Source: Parvibaculum sp039973015
Lineage (GTDB): Bacteria; Pseudomonadota; Alphaproteobacteria; Parvibaculales; Parvibaculaceae
Assembly: GCF_039973015.1 (NCBI RefSeq)
Contig: NZ_JBDWLT010000008.1
Span: 434,001 to 498,000, forward strand
Direction of reading: 5' to 3'
Length of the DNA: 64,000 nt
Part shown: in pieces, positions 1-8,407 of the stretch
How the letters are laid out: every line of letters begins with the position of its first letter
How positions within the stretch are numbered: position 1 is the first letter of the stretch
The notes under the pieces: generated by a model
Seen by the model: the letters and a program-made list of their open reading frames with translations, nothing else
Databases searched by the model: none
What the model was told of the DNA's origin: nothing
Program-made: the position numbers and the translations under genes

Positions 1-192
1 GCGGGCGACGGCCCTCTCACCGATATCAAGGGCGCAAACGACGCCGGCATAGACGCCCTTTTCATCACCGGCGGCATCGCCGCGGCGGATTGCGGCCCCT
101 CACCCGAGGCCCCCGAAGAAGATCGCATCGCCCTTGTGCTCGAACGGGCGGGCATCCGGGCCGTCGGCGCCATGCCCCGTCTCGTCTGGTAG
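1..192 (+). CDS. HAD-superfamily subfamily IIA hydrolase, 3' end only
   Basis: Only the last 63 codons lie in the window; the reading frame is open from base 1 to a TAG. Near its start is GDGPLTDIKGAN, the C-terminal acidic motif of HAD phosphatases (GDxxxTDIxGA) that holds the magnesium ion. The short tail ending MPRLVW is what I expect for the alphaproteobacterial HAD-IIA proteins (TIGR01459 type). These genes often sit directly upstream of ribF, as here, 114 bases away on the same strand. The substrate is unknown; a phosphatase role in flavin metabolism is only a guess from the neighbour. Confidence 0.85.
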   Translation, partial: AGDGPLTDIKGANDAGIDALFITGGIAAADCGPSPEAPEEDRIALVLERAGIRAVGAMPRLVW

Positions 193-306
193 GCCGTCCC
201 GGGAACGCAGGGGCTGCGGCCCCTTTCCGGCCCCATACTTGACGCTGCCGGGCCGATCCGCCATGACCTTGAACCAAATCCAACCCCCGGAGCACCGCCC
301 TCACCC

Positions 307-1257
307 ATGCAGATCATCCGTCATTACGAGCAGGTACCGCCCGGTCTTCGGGGCGCGGTCTATGCGCTCGGCAATTTCGACGGTGTGCATCTCGGCCACC
401 AGCAGGTCATCGGCAAGGCGGCCGGCATCGCAAGGGAGCTTGGCGCACCGCTCGGCGTTCTCGTCTTCGAGCCGCATCCGCAGCAGTTCTTCTTTCCCGA
501 CAAGCCCTTTTTCCGGCTGACCCCGTTTCGCGCCAAGGCGCGGCTGCTCGAAAATATCGGTGTCGACGTGCTGGCGGCGCTCCCTTTCGATGAGAAGATG
601 TCGCAAAAGCTCGCCCCCGAATTTGTGCTCGACGTTCTGGTGAACGGGCTTCACGCCATTCATGTGGTCGCAGGTTATGATTTCCGCTTCGGCAAGGGGC
701 GGGGCGGCGATGCGGCAGCGCTTTCCTATATGAGCGAGATGGAAGGCTTTGGCGTCAGCATCGTCGAAGAAGTTAAGGAGGATGGCGTGACTTTTTCCTC
801 AACCCGCATTCGTGAGCTTCTCGCAAATGGCGATCCACGCGGCGCGGCAAAACTTCTCGGCCATTGGTGGACCGTCGAAACCCATGTCCAGCAAGGCGAC
901 CAGCGCGGCCGCACCATCGGTTTCCCGACCGCGAACCTGCCGCTGGAAGATCATGTCCAGCCAGCCCTCGGCGTATATGCCGTAAAGATCGAGATAGAGG
1001 ACGGGGCTCATAAAGGAACTTATGAAGGGGTCGCGAATGTTGGCCGGCGGCCCACTTTCGACAAGGAAGACGTCCTTCTCGAAGTTCATATTTTCGACTT
1101 CGACGCCGACATCTATGGCGCGCATGCCGCTGTCTCCTTCATCGAATACATCCGGCCGGAGCAGAAATTCGACGGGTTGGACAGCCTCAAGGCGCAGATT
1201 GCAAAAGACAGCGAAAAGGCGCGGCAGATACTCACGGACCTGCCATCCGGCGCATGA
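307..1257 (+). CDS. ribF: Bifunctional riboflavin kinase / FMN adenylyltransferase
   Basis: Converts riboflavin to FMN and then FAD in the cytoplasm. The 316 residues match the usual length of about 310. The N-terminal adenylyltransferase domain shows GNFDGVHLGHQ (about 23-33), the nucleotide-binding HxGH-type loop. The C-terminal kinase domain shows RGRTIGFPTANL (about 200-211), then GVYAV, GVANVGRRPTF and EVHIFDFDADIYG. No FMN riboswitch is visible in the 114 bases upstream. The stop codon overlaps the next start as ATGA, so translation of the methyltransferase downstream is probably coupled. Its product feeds the flavoproteins that are frequent in this window. Confidence 0.97.
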   Translation: MQIIRHYEQVPPGLRGAVYALGNFDGVHLGHQQVIGKAAGIARELGAPLGVLVFEPHPQQFFFPDKPFFRLTPFRAKARLLENIGVDVLAALPFDEKMSQKLAPEFVLDVLVNGLHAIHVVAGYDFRFGKGRGGDAAALSYMSEMEGFGVSIVEEVKEDGVTFSSTRIRELLANGDPRGAAKLLGHWWTVETHVQQGDQRGRTIGFPTANLPLEDHVQPALGVYAVKIEIEDGAHKGTYEGVANVGRRPTFDKEDVLLEVHIFDFDADIYGAHAAVSFIEYIRPEQKFDGLDSLKAQIAKDSEKARQILTDLPSGA

Positions 1258-1916
1258 CATCCCCCCTTCGCGATCCAGCCGATTTCATCCGTGGCAATAC
1301 GGCGCTGCACGAGCCGCCGCTTATCCCTGAAATCAGCCTCCACCTCGCCACCGAGATTGTGCCTATATGGCAAATGACGGAGGAGGAGCTTGAGAAATCG
1401 GGCCTCCCGCCCCCTTTCTGGGCCTTTGCCTGGGCAGGCGGGCAAGCTCTCGCACGGCATATCCTCGACAACCCCTCCGTCACCAGCGGCAAAAGCGTGC
1501 TCGATTTCGGCTCGGGTTCAGGCCTTATCGGCATTGCTGCGGCCAAATCTGGCGGAACCCCTGTCCTCTGCGCCGATATTGACGGCTTTGCCGTTGCGGC
1601 AATCAAGATTAACGCCGCCTCTAATGGCGTCGCAGTTGAAGTGACTGCGGAAGATCTTGTCGGGGTGGAAAACCGGGGCTGGGATGTGATCCTTGTTGGT
1701 GACATGTGTTACGAGCGCCCGCTGGCTGAGCGGATCGAGGCCTGGTTGCGCCGTCTCGCAGGTGAAGGCGTCGAAGTGCTGATCGGCGATCCCGGCCGAA
1801 CCTATCTGCCGAAATCGGGCCTTGAGAAGATCGTCTCCTATGCGGTGAAGACCACGCGGGAGCTTGAGGACACCGATGTCCGCAATACCAGCGTCTGGCG
1901 GGTGCTGCCCATCTGA
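1254..1916 (+). CDS. Class I SAM methyltransferase, ETF-beta lysine methyltransferase-like
   Basis: 220 residues. The SAM-binding motif I is DFGSGSGLIGIAAAKSG (about 83-99), followed by the acidic CADID turn. The segment PPFWAFAWAGGQALAR ahead of it, GDMCYE (about 150) and IGDPGRTYLP (about 180) are the pattern I associate with METTL20-type enzymes, which methylate lysines of the electron transfer flavoprotein beta subunit; an Agrobacterium homologue is known. The four-base ATGA overlap with ribF fits a flavin-related role. The target protein is inferred from family resemblance and not proven by the sequence. Confidence 0.85.
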   Translation: MTSPLRDPADFIRGNTALHEPPLIPEISLHLATEIVPIWQMTEEELEKSGLPPPFWAFAWAGGQALARHILDNPSVTSGKSVLDFGSGSGLIGIAAAKSGGTPVLCADIDGFAVAAIKINAASNGVAVEVTAEDLVGVENRGWDVILVGDMCYERPLAERIEAWLRRLAGEGVEVLIGDPGRTYLPKSGLEKIVSYAVKTTRELEDTDVRNTSVWRVLPI

Positions 1917-2052
1917 GCTGTTCAATCCCGCTCAGGCGACAAGGCGTCCGTGCACATCGCCTTGCGGCTTTAGGCTTTGCCAGCCTTCCCGTCCGGTGCT
2001 AATTCCAAAACAGAACTTATTGCAGCAGCAGCGTTTGCCCGCGGAGGACAAG

Positions 2053-2844
2053 ATGATGACCGACCATGTGCTCGTGACCGTCGAAGACGGTGTCCAGATC
2101 GTCACCATGAACCGTCCTGACAAAAAGAACGCCCTGACAGCCGATATGTACAAGGTATTGGCGGATGCGATCGAAACGGCCGATGCAGACCCGAAAATCC
2201 GCGTAACGCTCTACACGGGGTCGGGCGGCTCCTTTACGGCAGGCAACGACCTCGGCGATTTCGCCAAGGCCGGCACGACGCCGCTGGACGAGCAGCCAAC
2301 CGAAAAGCCGCATGTGACGCGCTTCCTCGAAAATCTCGCCAATGCCGAAAAGCCGATTGTCGCCGCTGTGAACGGTCTGGCCGTTGGTGTCGGCGTGACC
2401 ATGCTGCTTCATTGCGATCTCGTCTATGCGGGCGCAAGCGCGACCTTCCAGATGCCTTTCGTCAATCTCGGCCTGGTGCCGGAAGCGGGCTCGACCTTCC
2501 TCCTCCAGCGCCAGATCGGTATTCAAAAGGCAGCCGACCTTTTCCTCACTGGCAAAAAGCTGGGCGCAGAGAAGGCGGAGGCCATCGGGCTTGTGGCCGA
2601 TGTGTTCCCCGACAACGAGTTGCCGGTAGAGGCACTCGCTCGCGCCAAGGCTCTTGCCGCCAAGGCACCGAACGCCGTGCGCGCCACCAAGGCGCTGCTG
2701 AAGGACAATGACCGCCCGCGTGTCGGGGAGGCGCGTGAGGCCGAAGCCCGCGTCTTCGGTGCGCAGCTCCGGTCCGACGAAGTGAAGGAGGCGATCAGCG
2801 CCTTCTTTGAAAAGCGCGCGCCCGACTTCTCCAAATTCGACTAG
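2053..2844 (+). CDS. Enoyl-CoA hydratase/isomerase family protein
   Basis: 263 residues of crotonase fold, probably acting on a CoA thioester in fatty acid or related catabolism. Visible are the N-terminal VTMNRPDKKNALT, the oxyanion-hole stretch SGGSFTAGNDL, and AAVNGLAVGVGVTMLLHCDLVYA. FVNLGLVPEAGST supplies the usual glutamate position. The frame is open further upstream, but GGAGG at 2043-2047 places the start at one of two adjacent ATGs (2053 or 2056). Typical hydratases carry two catalytic glutamates; only the second is clear here, so an isomerase or another crotonase reaction is possible. It ends in a CTAG shared with the convergent gene. Confidence 0.92.
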   Translation: MMTDHVLVTVEDGVQIVTMNRPDKKNALTADMYKVLADAIETADADPKIRVTLYTGSGGSFTAGNDLGDFAKAGTTPLDEQPTEKPHVTRFLENLANAEKPIVAAVNGLAVGVGVTMLLHCDLVYAGASATFQMPFVNLGLVPEAGSTFLLQRQIGIQKAADLFLTGKKLGAEKAEAIGLVADVFPDNELPVEALARAKALAAKAPNAVRATKALLKDNDRPRVGEAREAEARVFGAQLRSDEVKEAISAFFEKRAPDFSKFD

Positions 2845-3677
2845 GGCTTGCCGCCGGCAAGCTTGACCATCTCGACGGCAACTTCCTCGCCGGCGTTCTG
2901 GTTCTGGCCGGTGACCAGCCGTCCGTCGACGGTAATGTGATTGGCGAAGAAGTCCCGGAAGGCGGTCGCGGATTCGAACTTTGCGCCCGCCGCGCGCAAT
3001 TCGCGCTCGGGATGCTGCGGCGTGATATCGATGCCGAGTTCGTGAACCTGCTTGTCTGTCACAGCCGTAAGACGGCGGCCTTCGACCAGCGGCGCACCGT
3101 TTTCGTCCTTCGCATTGAGCAGACCGAGCGGCCCGTGGCAGACGCCGCCGACGATGCGCCCCGCGCTCCAGGCTTCCGTCACCTTCTCACCCAGTACATC
3201 CGAGGTGCCGAGATCGTAGGCCGCGCCCCAGCCGCCCGCGAGAAAGACGATATCGTAGGACGCGAAGTCCACATCGTCGATCCGGGCCGAATTCGCTACC
3301 TTTTCCTGCAAAACCGGGTCGGCGAAGAAGCGCTTGTCCGCCGGGGCGGCCAGAAGCCAGGCCATATTTTCGGTCGTCGGATCGACGGGGATTTCGCCGC
3401 CTTCGATGCTTGCCAGATCGACGTCCATGCCCGCTTCCAGGAAGGCATAATAGGGAGCCGTCATTTCCGAAGCGAAAACCCCGGTGGGATCGCCGCCTTC
3501 GCCGAGCGTCGCGTGGCTCGTGGTGACGATGAGCGCCTTGCCGCCTTCCAGCGTATAGCGGGGCCCGTCATAGGCGGGATGATAGCCGAGCGCCGTCATC
3601 AGCGGCGGCAGGCCAAAACGGCCAATGACCAGCAGCGCGACAGCGACAAGAACAAACCCGACCAGAAACTTCTTCAT
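2841..3677 (-). CDS. DJ-1/PfpI family (class I glutamine amidotransferase-like) protein, membrane anchored
   Basis: 278 residues. Residues 3-25 are hydrophobic and look like a signal anchor, so the enzyme domain probably sits outside the inner membrane. The domain has GGWGAAYDL and the nucleophile elbow GGVCHGPLGLL with the conserved cysteine, followed by KQVHELG. This arrangement resembles Hsp31/YhbO-type chaperone or glyoxalase proteins more than amidotransferases. Membrane anchoring is less usual for the family. The stop codon overlaps that of the enoyl-CoA hydratase in a shared CTAG. The substrate cannot be read from the sequence. Confidence 0.88.
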   Translation of the reverse strand: MKKFLVGFVLVAVALLVIGRFGLPPLMTALGYHPAYDGPRYTLEGGKALIVTTSHATLGEGGDPTGVFASEMTAPYYAFLEAGMDVDLASIEGGEIPVDPTTENMAWLLAAPADKRFFADPVLQEKVANSARIDDVDFASYDIVFLAGGWGAAYDLGTSDVLGEKVTEAWSAGRIVGGVCHGPLGLLNAKDENGAPLVEGRRLTAVTDKQVHELGIDITPQHPERELRAAGAKFESATAFRDFFANHITVDGRLVTGQNQNAGEEVAVEMVKLAGGKP

Positions 3678-3769
3678 TTTGCCGCCATCCCGTTGCGTTG
3701 CATCGAAGCCGGAGTGTTGCCAGCCGGATATAATGGCGTCAATTACTTTATCTCCCGGATGTTCCCGGC

Positions 3770-4711
3770 TCAGATCGGCCCGCCCAAGGCCGCGAGCCGC
3801 CGTCTGATTTCGGCGAGGAAAAGCTGCGTCGGCAATGTCTGCTCGGCTTCCGGTTTGGTGATCAGGTAGAGCAGGTAATTCGGCAACATTGCCTGTGGCA
3901 GGATCGGCCAGAGCGTATCGCTCGCGGCCGTATCTTTTGCGACAGGCGTCGGCAGGAAGCCGATGCCGACGCCCAGCCCGATCATGCGTTTTGCTTCTTC
4001 CAGATTCTCCGCCTCGCCCGCAGGGTCATCGCCCAGGCTGTAGCGCAGACGGAAATGGCGGACATCGTCCGGCTCGTCCGAGCCCGTTACAACAAAGCGT
4101 TCCTTCGCCAGTATTTCCGGGTTCGCGATGCAGGAGCCGAAAAGCGGATGCGAACGCCCGCAATAGAGCTGCTGGTATTCACGCATCAGCGGTTCGTAGA
4201 GAAGATCGGCTCGGGGAGCGCTGTCGAAGGCGATGCAGACTTCGGCCATATCCTTCAGCAATGCCTCAACGACGATACGCCGTGGCGCTATATCGATCCT
4301 CAGCCTGATGCGGGGATGGCGGCGGCGCATCGCATCGAGTGTTTCGTCGAGTTCCGGCGAAACGACGCCCGATACCGAACGGATCGTCAGCAGCCCCTCC
4401 ACCTCGCCTTCGACCTCTGCCATGGCCCGGGGCAGCGCCTGCATCTGATGGAACAGATGTTCGGCAAAGCCTGCCACGATGCGGCCCTGCGGTGTCAGTT
4501 CCACACCGCGCGCGCTGCGGATGCAGAGGTCCGCATCCAGATGCCCTTCCAGCCGCTTCAGCGCGAGGCTGACGGCAGGCTGCTGCAGATTGAGACGGCG
4601 CGCGGCGGCACCGATCCCGCCCGCTCGCGAGATTTCGAGGAATATCTTGAAGAGATTGAGGTCGATCCTGTGGAACAGCGCCGGATCGGACCGAAAAGGC
4701 TTCCTGCTCAA
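3770..4711 (-). CDS. LysR family transcriptional regulator
   Basis: 313 residues from a TTG start. The TTG at 4711 is preferred over upstream ATGs because GGAGGA (4721-4726, minus strand) lies nine bases before it and the product then has normal LysR length. The N-terminal winged helix is clear: DLNLFKIFLEISRAGGIGAA, then QQPAVSLALKRLEGHL. The C-terminal substrate-binding domain follows. It is divergent from the SDR-creatininase-Rieske operon, with 127 bases between the starts, so it very likely regulates that operon and itself. The inducer is unknown. Confidence 0.93.
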   Translation of the reverse strand: MSRKPFRSDPALFHRIDLNLFKIFLEISRAGGIGAAARRLNLQQPAVSLALKRLEGHLDADLCIRSARGVELTPQGRIVAGFAEHLFHQMQALPRAMAEVEGEVEGLLTIRSVSGVVSPELDETLDAMRRRHPRIRLRIDIAPRRIVVEALLKDMAEVCIAFDSAPRADLLYEPLMREYQQLYCGRSHPLFGSCIANPEILAKERFVVTGSDEPDDVRHFRLRYSLGDDPAGEAENLEEAKRMIGLGVGIGFLPTPVAKDTAASDTLWPILPQAMLPNYLLYLITKPEAEQTLPTQLFLAEIRRRLAALGGPI

Positions 4712-4755
4712 TATGAACTCTCCTCCGCGTAGTCTGCCTCGGCCCATAAACAGGA

Positions 4756-4772
4756 TCAATGACCAGCATTGA
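4756..4772. promoter_or_regulatory. Inverted repeat, candidate LysR operator
   Basis: TCAATG-N5-CATTGA, a perfect six-base inverted repeat in the 127-base gap between the LysR start and the SDR start. Position and symmetry suit a LysR recognition site serving both directions. This is inference from location; no binding data can be read here. Confidence 0.5.
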
Positions 4773-4838
4773 CCGTTTCCGTCTTCGCCGTTCCTGCCCT
4801 GCCCGGCACTCTGGGTTCGACTTTGACGAGGGATGTGA

Positions 4839-5549
4839 ATGGCAGGGAATTTCGACGGGCAGCGGGCAGTGGTAACGGGCGCCGCAAGCGGCATCGGTCA
4901 CGCCATTGCCGAAGCCTTCGCGGGCGAAGGCGCATCCGTCATGGGCCTCGATCTCCAGGCTTCGGACGTCCACGCCTTTCCGGTTATCGCGGCGGATGTC
5001 GCGAGCGAGAAAGCCGTGCGCGAAGGCATTGCCGAGGCGGCCGAAAAACTTGGGGGCATCGACATTCTCGTCAATTGCGCGGGAATTGAAATTGCCTCGC
5101 CGCTGGCAACACTCGAAATTTCCGACCTCGACCGGATGCTGGCCGTCAATCTGCGCGGGCCCGTCCTCGTCATGCAGGCAGCGCTGCCGCATCTCGCGCC
5201 GCAGGCCCGCATCGTCAATATCGCCTCCGAACTCGCCTATCTGGGGCGCGCGGGCTCATCCGTCTATGCGGCGACGAAGGGCGCAATCCTTTCGCTCACG
5301 CGTTCATGGGCGCGCGAATTCGCGCCGGACATTCGCGTCAACGCCGTTGCACCGGGCCCGGTCGACACGTCGCTGCTCGATTTCGAAAACATGACACCGG
5401 CGCTCAAGGCGCTCGAAACCTCGAACCCGCTCGGGCGCATCGGCCAGCCAGGAGAAATCGCAGGCGCAGTGCTTTTTCTCGCCAGCCCGGACGCGGGGTT
5501 CATTACCGGCCAATGCATCGGCGTCGATGGCGGCGCCGCAATGAGGTGA
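4839..5549 (+). CDS. SDR family NAD(P)-dependent oxidoreductase
   Basis: 236 residues, classical short-chain dehydrogenase. The cofactor motif is TGAASGIG (about 14-21), followed by the structural NCAG. The catalytic residues are the serine in NIASELAYLG and YAATK (Tyr-x3-Lys); PGPVDTSL and a C-terminal GQCIGVDGG complete the fold. An acidic residue at the end of the second strand (GLDLQ) favours NAD. It is the first gene of a same-strand run, four bases before the creatininase. It probably oxidises an alcohol or amino-alcohol intermediate of the pathway, but the substrate is unknown. Confidence 0.92.
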   Translation: MAGNFDGQRAVVTGAASGIGHAIAEAFAGEGASVMGLDLQASDVHAFPVIAADVASEKAVREGIAEAAEKLGGIDILVNCAGIEIASPLATLEISDLDRMLAVNLRGPVLVMQAALPHLAPQARIVNIASELAYLGRAGSSVYAATKGAILSLTRSWAREFAPDIRVNAVAPGPVDTSLLDFENMTPALKALETSNPLGRIGQPGEIAGAVLFLASPDAGFITGQCIGVDGGAAMR

Positions 5550-5553
5550 GCGA

Positions 5554-6321
5554 ATGAGCGTATTGATGCAGGAAATGAGCTGGCCCGCCTTCGAGGAGAA
5601 GACGAAGGCGCACGCGCCTTTCTTTCTGCCCGTCGGCGCGACCGAGCAGCACGGGCCGCATCTCCCGCTCGGCACCGATGCTTTCCTGCCGACCCATGTC
5701 GCGAAGGAAGTCGCGGCCCGCGTCGGTGGCGTCGTCGCGCCCGCCATTCCCTATGGCTACAAGTCGCAGCCGCGTTCGGGCGGCGGCCAGCACTTTCCCG
5801 GCACGACAAGTCTTGCCGCAAACACCCTCACCCTTGTCGTGCGCGATGTGATTCACGATCTCGGTCTTCACGGCGCGCGGCGCTTCGTTGTTGTGAACGG
5901 TCATGTCGAAAATGCCTGGCCCATCATCGAAGGGATCGACCTGGCGCTACGCGAGCTTCGCCGCGACGGTATCGAGGATGCCGTGGCACTTCGTCTCGAG
6001 TATTGGGATTTCGTGCAGGCGGAAACACTCGATCGCCTTTTCCCTGAAGGCTATCCGGGCATCGACCTCGAACATGCGAGCCTTCTGGAAACCTCGATGA
6101 TGCTGCTCGTCCGGCCCGATCTCGTCGACATGTCGAAAATCCCGAATGACGGGCCGGCGGTATTTCCGAAGTTCGACCGCTATCCGGTGACACCGGGTCT
6201 CGTCCCGGCGTCCGGCGTCCTTGCCTGCGCGCAAGGCTCCTCCGCCGAAAAGGGAGAGTGGCTTTTGTCCGATCACGTCAATCTCATCACCGATGCCATT
6301 CGCGCCGAATTTTCACTCTGA
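5554..6321 (+). CDS. Creatininase family amidohydrolase
   Basis: 255 residues. The metal site is well formed: Glu31, His33 and Asp42 in GATEQHGPHLPLGTD, then His117 and Glu119 in NGHVENA. The stretch EGIDLALRELR after it is very close to my recollection of Pseudomonas creatininase, which hydrolyses the cyclic amide of creatinine to creatine. Trp151 (YWDF) is kept, but where I remember the second active-site tryptophan this protein has Ile170 (YPGIDLEH). MftE and FAPy deformylase belong to the same superfamily and are less similar. No creatinase follows, so the substrate may be another cyclic N-methyl amide. The next gene is 12 bases downstream. Confidence 0.88.
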   Translation: MSVLMQEMSWPAFEEKTKAHAPFFLPVGATEQHGPHLPLGTDAFLPTHVAKEVAARVGGVVAPAIPYGYKSQPRSGGGQHFPGTTSLAANTLTLVVRDVIHDLGLHGARRFVVVNGHVENAWPIIEGIDLALRELRRDGIEDAVALRLEYWDFVQAETLDRLFPEGYPGIDLEHASLLETSMMLLVRPDLVDMSKIPNDGPAVFPKFDRYPVTPGLVPASGVLACAQGSSAEKGEWLLSDHVNLITDAIRAEFSL

Positions 6322-6333
6322 AAGAGGTGAGCC

Positions 6334-7593
6334 ATGACCGCACCGGAAATTTCCCCGCCGCTCGATGCGATCCTTCAGGAAATCAAGGCGACAGCCGCGC
6401 TGCCGCTCGCGCAGGCGAAGACGCTGCCGCGCGAGGCCTATGCCGACGAGGACTACTTCACCTTCGAGCGCGACAACATCTTCAAGAAGGACTGGATGTG
6501 CCTCGCGCATGTCTCTCAACTGAAAACACCGGGCAGCTATATCGCGCTCGATCTTTTCGACGAGCCGCTTCTCGTTATCCGCGACCGCCAAGGCATCGTC
6601 CGTGTACTCTCGCGCGTCTGCGCACATCGCGCAATCGACATCATGCCGGACGACGACGCCTTCCCGCGCGAGGGCGAAGCGCGGCTTCTGGTCTGCCCCT
6701 ATCACAAATGGGTCTATGAGCTCGACGGCACGCTTCGCGGCTGCACGCAGATGCATAATGCCGAAGGCTTCGACAAGGCGGACTGGAAACTCTCCGAATT
6801 CCGCAGCGAGGTCTGGAACGGATTCGTCTTCGTGAATTTCGATGGCAATGCCATGCCGCTCGCCGAACAATATGCGGATTTCGACCGCGACATCGCGCCG
6901 TGGAATGTCGCCGACATGGAAATCGCGATCGAGCTCGAATGGGAGTGCGATTTCAACTGGAAGGTGATGGTCGAGAACTGGATGGAGTCCTATCACCATA
7001 TCGGCACTCATGCGGCGACGCTGAACGTCAACATGCCGGGTGAGCTTACATGGAGCGAACCGGAGCACCCCTATTTCCTCCACGCCCATCTTCCCTATAC
7101 GGATAAACTGCGTGGCGAGCTGCGCGCCTCTCAGGCGGGCGGACCGGCGGTGCCGGGCTTCAAATGGATCGAGGGCCTGAGCGAAACCCAGGCCTTTGAA
7201 TGGGGACTCTTCACGGGCTTTCCCTGTTTCATGTTCCTGACCACGCATGACCGCGCCCTCTGGTACAGGCTGCTGCCCGTCGCGGCAGATCGCTGCCTGC
7301 TGCTGACGACGACGCTCGTCTCGAAGGAGGCGAAGGACGCGCCTGATTACCAGGAGGCCCTTGCCAGCGAGACGGAGATGCTCAACACCTTCCACTCGGA
7401 AGACATGGTGATGAATGCCGCCGTCCAGCGCGGGCTCAGGTCGAGCAAGGTGGTGCGGGGAAGGCTCAGCCATCTGGAGGAGCCGGTCTGGCTCATCCAG
7501 CGCTATCTCGCGGCCCGAGCCGATGGCCGCTACCCGGAAAAGGCAAACCGCGCGCCCTATCACGGGCCTCGGGCCATGCAGGCGGCGGAGTAA
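6334..7593 (+). CDS. Rieske non-heme iron oxygenase, alpha subunit
   Basis: 419 residues. The Rieske cluster ligands are Cys96, His98, Cys121 and His124; the 22-residue spacing between the two pairs is longer than usual, and CPYHKW replaces the common CPYHGW. The mononuclear iron site shows ENWMESYHHIGTH (Glu214 to His226). The overall form is like quaternary-ammonium and N-demethylating oxygenases (choline, glycine-betaine or carnitine type) rather than arene dioxygenases. No ferredoxin or reductase gene is adjacent, so electrons must come from elsewhere. It closes the LysR-controlled operon; oxidative N-demethylation is my inference. Confidence 0.93.
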   Translation: MTAPEISPPLDAILQEIKATAALPLAQAKTLPREAYADEDYFTFERDNIFKKDWMCLAHVSQLKTPGSYIALDLFDEPLLVIRDRQGIVRVLSRVCAHRAIDIMPDDDAFPREGEARLLVCPYHKWVYELDGTLRGCTQMHNAEGFDKADWKLSEFRSEVWNGFVFVNFDGNAMPLAEQYADFDRDIAPWNVADMEIAIELEWECDFNWKVMVENWMESYHHIGTHAATLNVNMPGELTWSEPEHPYFLHAHLPYTDKLRGELRASQAGGPAVPGFKWIEGLSETQAFEWGLFTGFPCFMFLTTHDRALWYRLLPVAADRCLLLTTTLVSKEAKDAPDYQEALASETEMLNTFHSEDMVMNAAVQRGLRSSKVVRGRLSHLEEPVWLIQRYLAARADGRYPEKANRAPYHGPRAMQAAE

Positions 7594-7596
7594 GCC

Positions 7597-8202
7597 TCAA
7601 TAAGCCAGCGGACGTCCGCCGACGACAAGGCGCCCCGCCCAGAGGCGCGGCTGACCGGACTGGCCGAAGGTAAGCGGGCGGCGGGCCGAAAGCGGGTTCG
7701 CGCCCGCATGAGGCTGCGGATTGGAGACCTGCAGCGCGCCAAGGCGGCGCTCCGCCGGGTGGAGCATTCCCTCCCGGTCCTCGATCAGCAGCGGCAAATT
7801 CAGGGCCCGGCCCCAGGCGCGCCAGCGCGACGAGGCGTCCACCCCGTCCTCGCCCGCATATACCACGAGGTTTCGGGCCGCATTGCCAGCGTGGCACAAT
7901 TCAACGATTGCCACGAATTTCGAGGCCTGACGGTCGCAGGGGAGCACCCGCAGCGCCACCCCGTCAAAGGCGGACATGGGTTCCGACCATTCGAAGCGGC
8001 CCAGAATGGGCGAGCTGTCATAGGCGGTCACGGCGTCCTTGTAGACGCTGGCGAAGCGGATAAAGCCGAAAGCGCGCTCGACAAGCCCCGTTGCTTTCAC
8101 GGCAACGTGCTGTGGCAGGTGAAACGGATCGGCATCGAGCTCACCGCCCCGCCAGACCCTCTTCTGCCGCTTGCGCTGCTTCACACATTCACCGGACGTC
8201 AA
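7597..8202 (-). CDS. DUF6101 family protein
   Basis: 201 residues from a TTG at 8202, chosen because GGAG lies eight bases upstream; the frame is open much further back but would then run into the ubiD promoter. A GTG at 8184 is an alternative. Recognisable parts are LDADPFHLP near the N-terminus, RWRAWGRALNLPLLIEDREG in the middle, and RRLGALQV followed by NPLSARRPLTF. This matches my memory of a conserved Hyphomicrobiales family of unknown function, often basic near the C-terminus. It is convergent with the Rieske gene, three bases away. Confidence 0.8.
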   Translation of the reverse strand: MTSGECVKQRKRQKRVWRGGELDADPFHLPQHVAVKATGLVERAFGFIRFASVYKDAVTAYDSSPILGRFEWSEPMSAFDGVALRVLPCDRQASKFVAIVELCHAGNAARNLVVYAGEDGVDASSRWRAWGRALNLPLLIEDREGMLHPAERRLGALQVSNPQPHAGANPLSARRPLTFGQSGQPRLWAGRLVVGGRPLAY

Positions 8203-8407
8203 TGCCGTCGCTCCTTCAAAACCTGCTGGAGCGGATTTTAGGCCCCGAGTGGTTGGCGGCCTGTTAACGGGCGCGGCCAAATCGGCACAAAATTGGAGCG
8301 ACCCCGCCCCTTTCCCGCCCACTCTCCGTCTTTGGCTTTCGCGCGGCTTTGCGGCATTCTCTCGCCCGACAAACAAGGCCAAGCCCAGAGAAAGCCAGCC
8401 CCCGCCC

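Noticed and set aside
193..306. FMN riboswitch before ribF
   Set aside because: Only 114 bases with none of the conserved FMN-element blocks.
2937..3869. 310-codon plus-strand frame opposite the DJ-1-like gene
   Set aside because: The minus-strand frame holds the nucleophile elbow and a signal anchor; this one has nothing recognisable.
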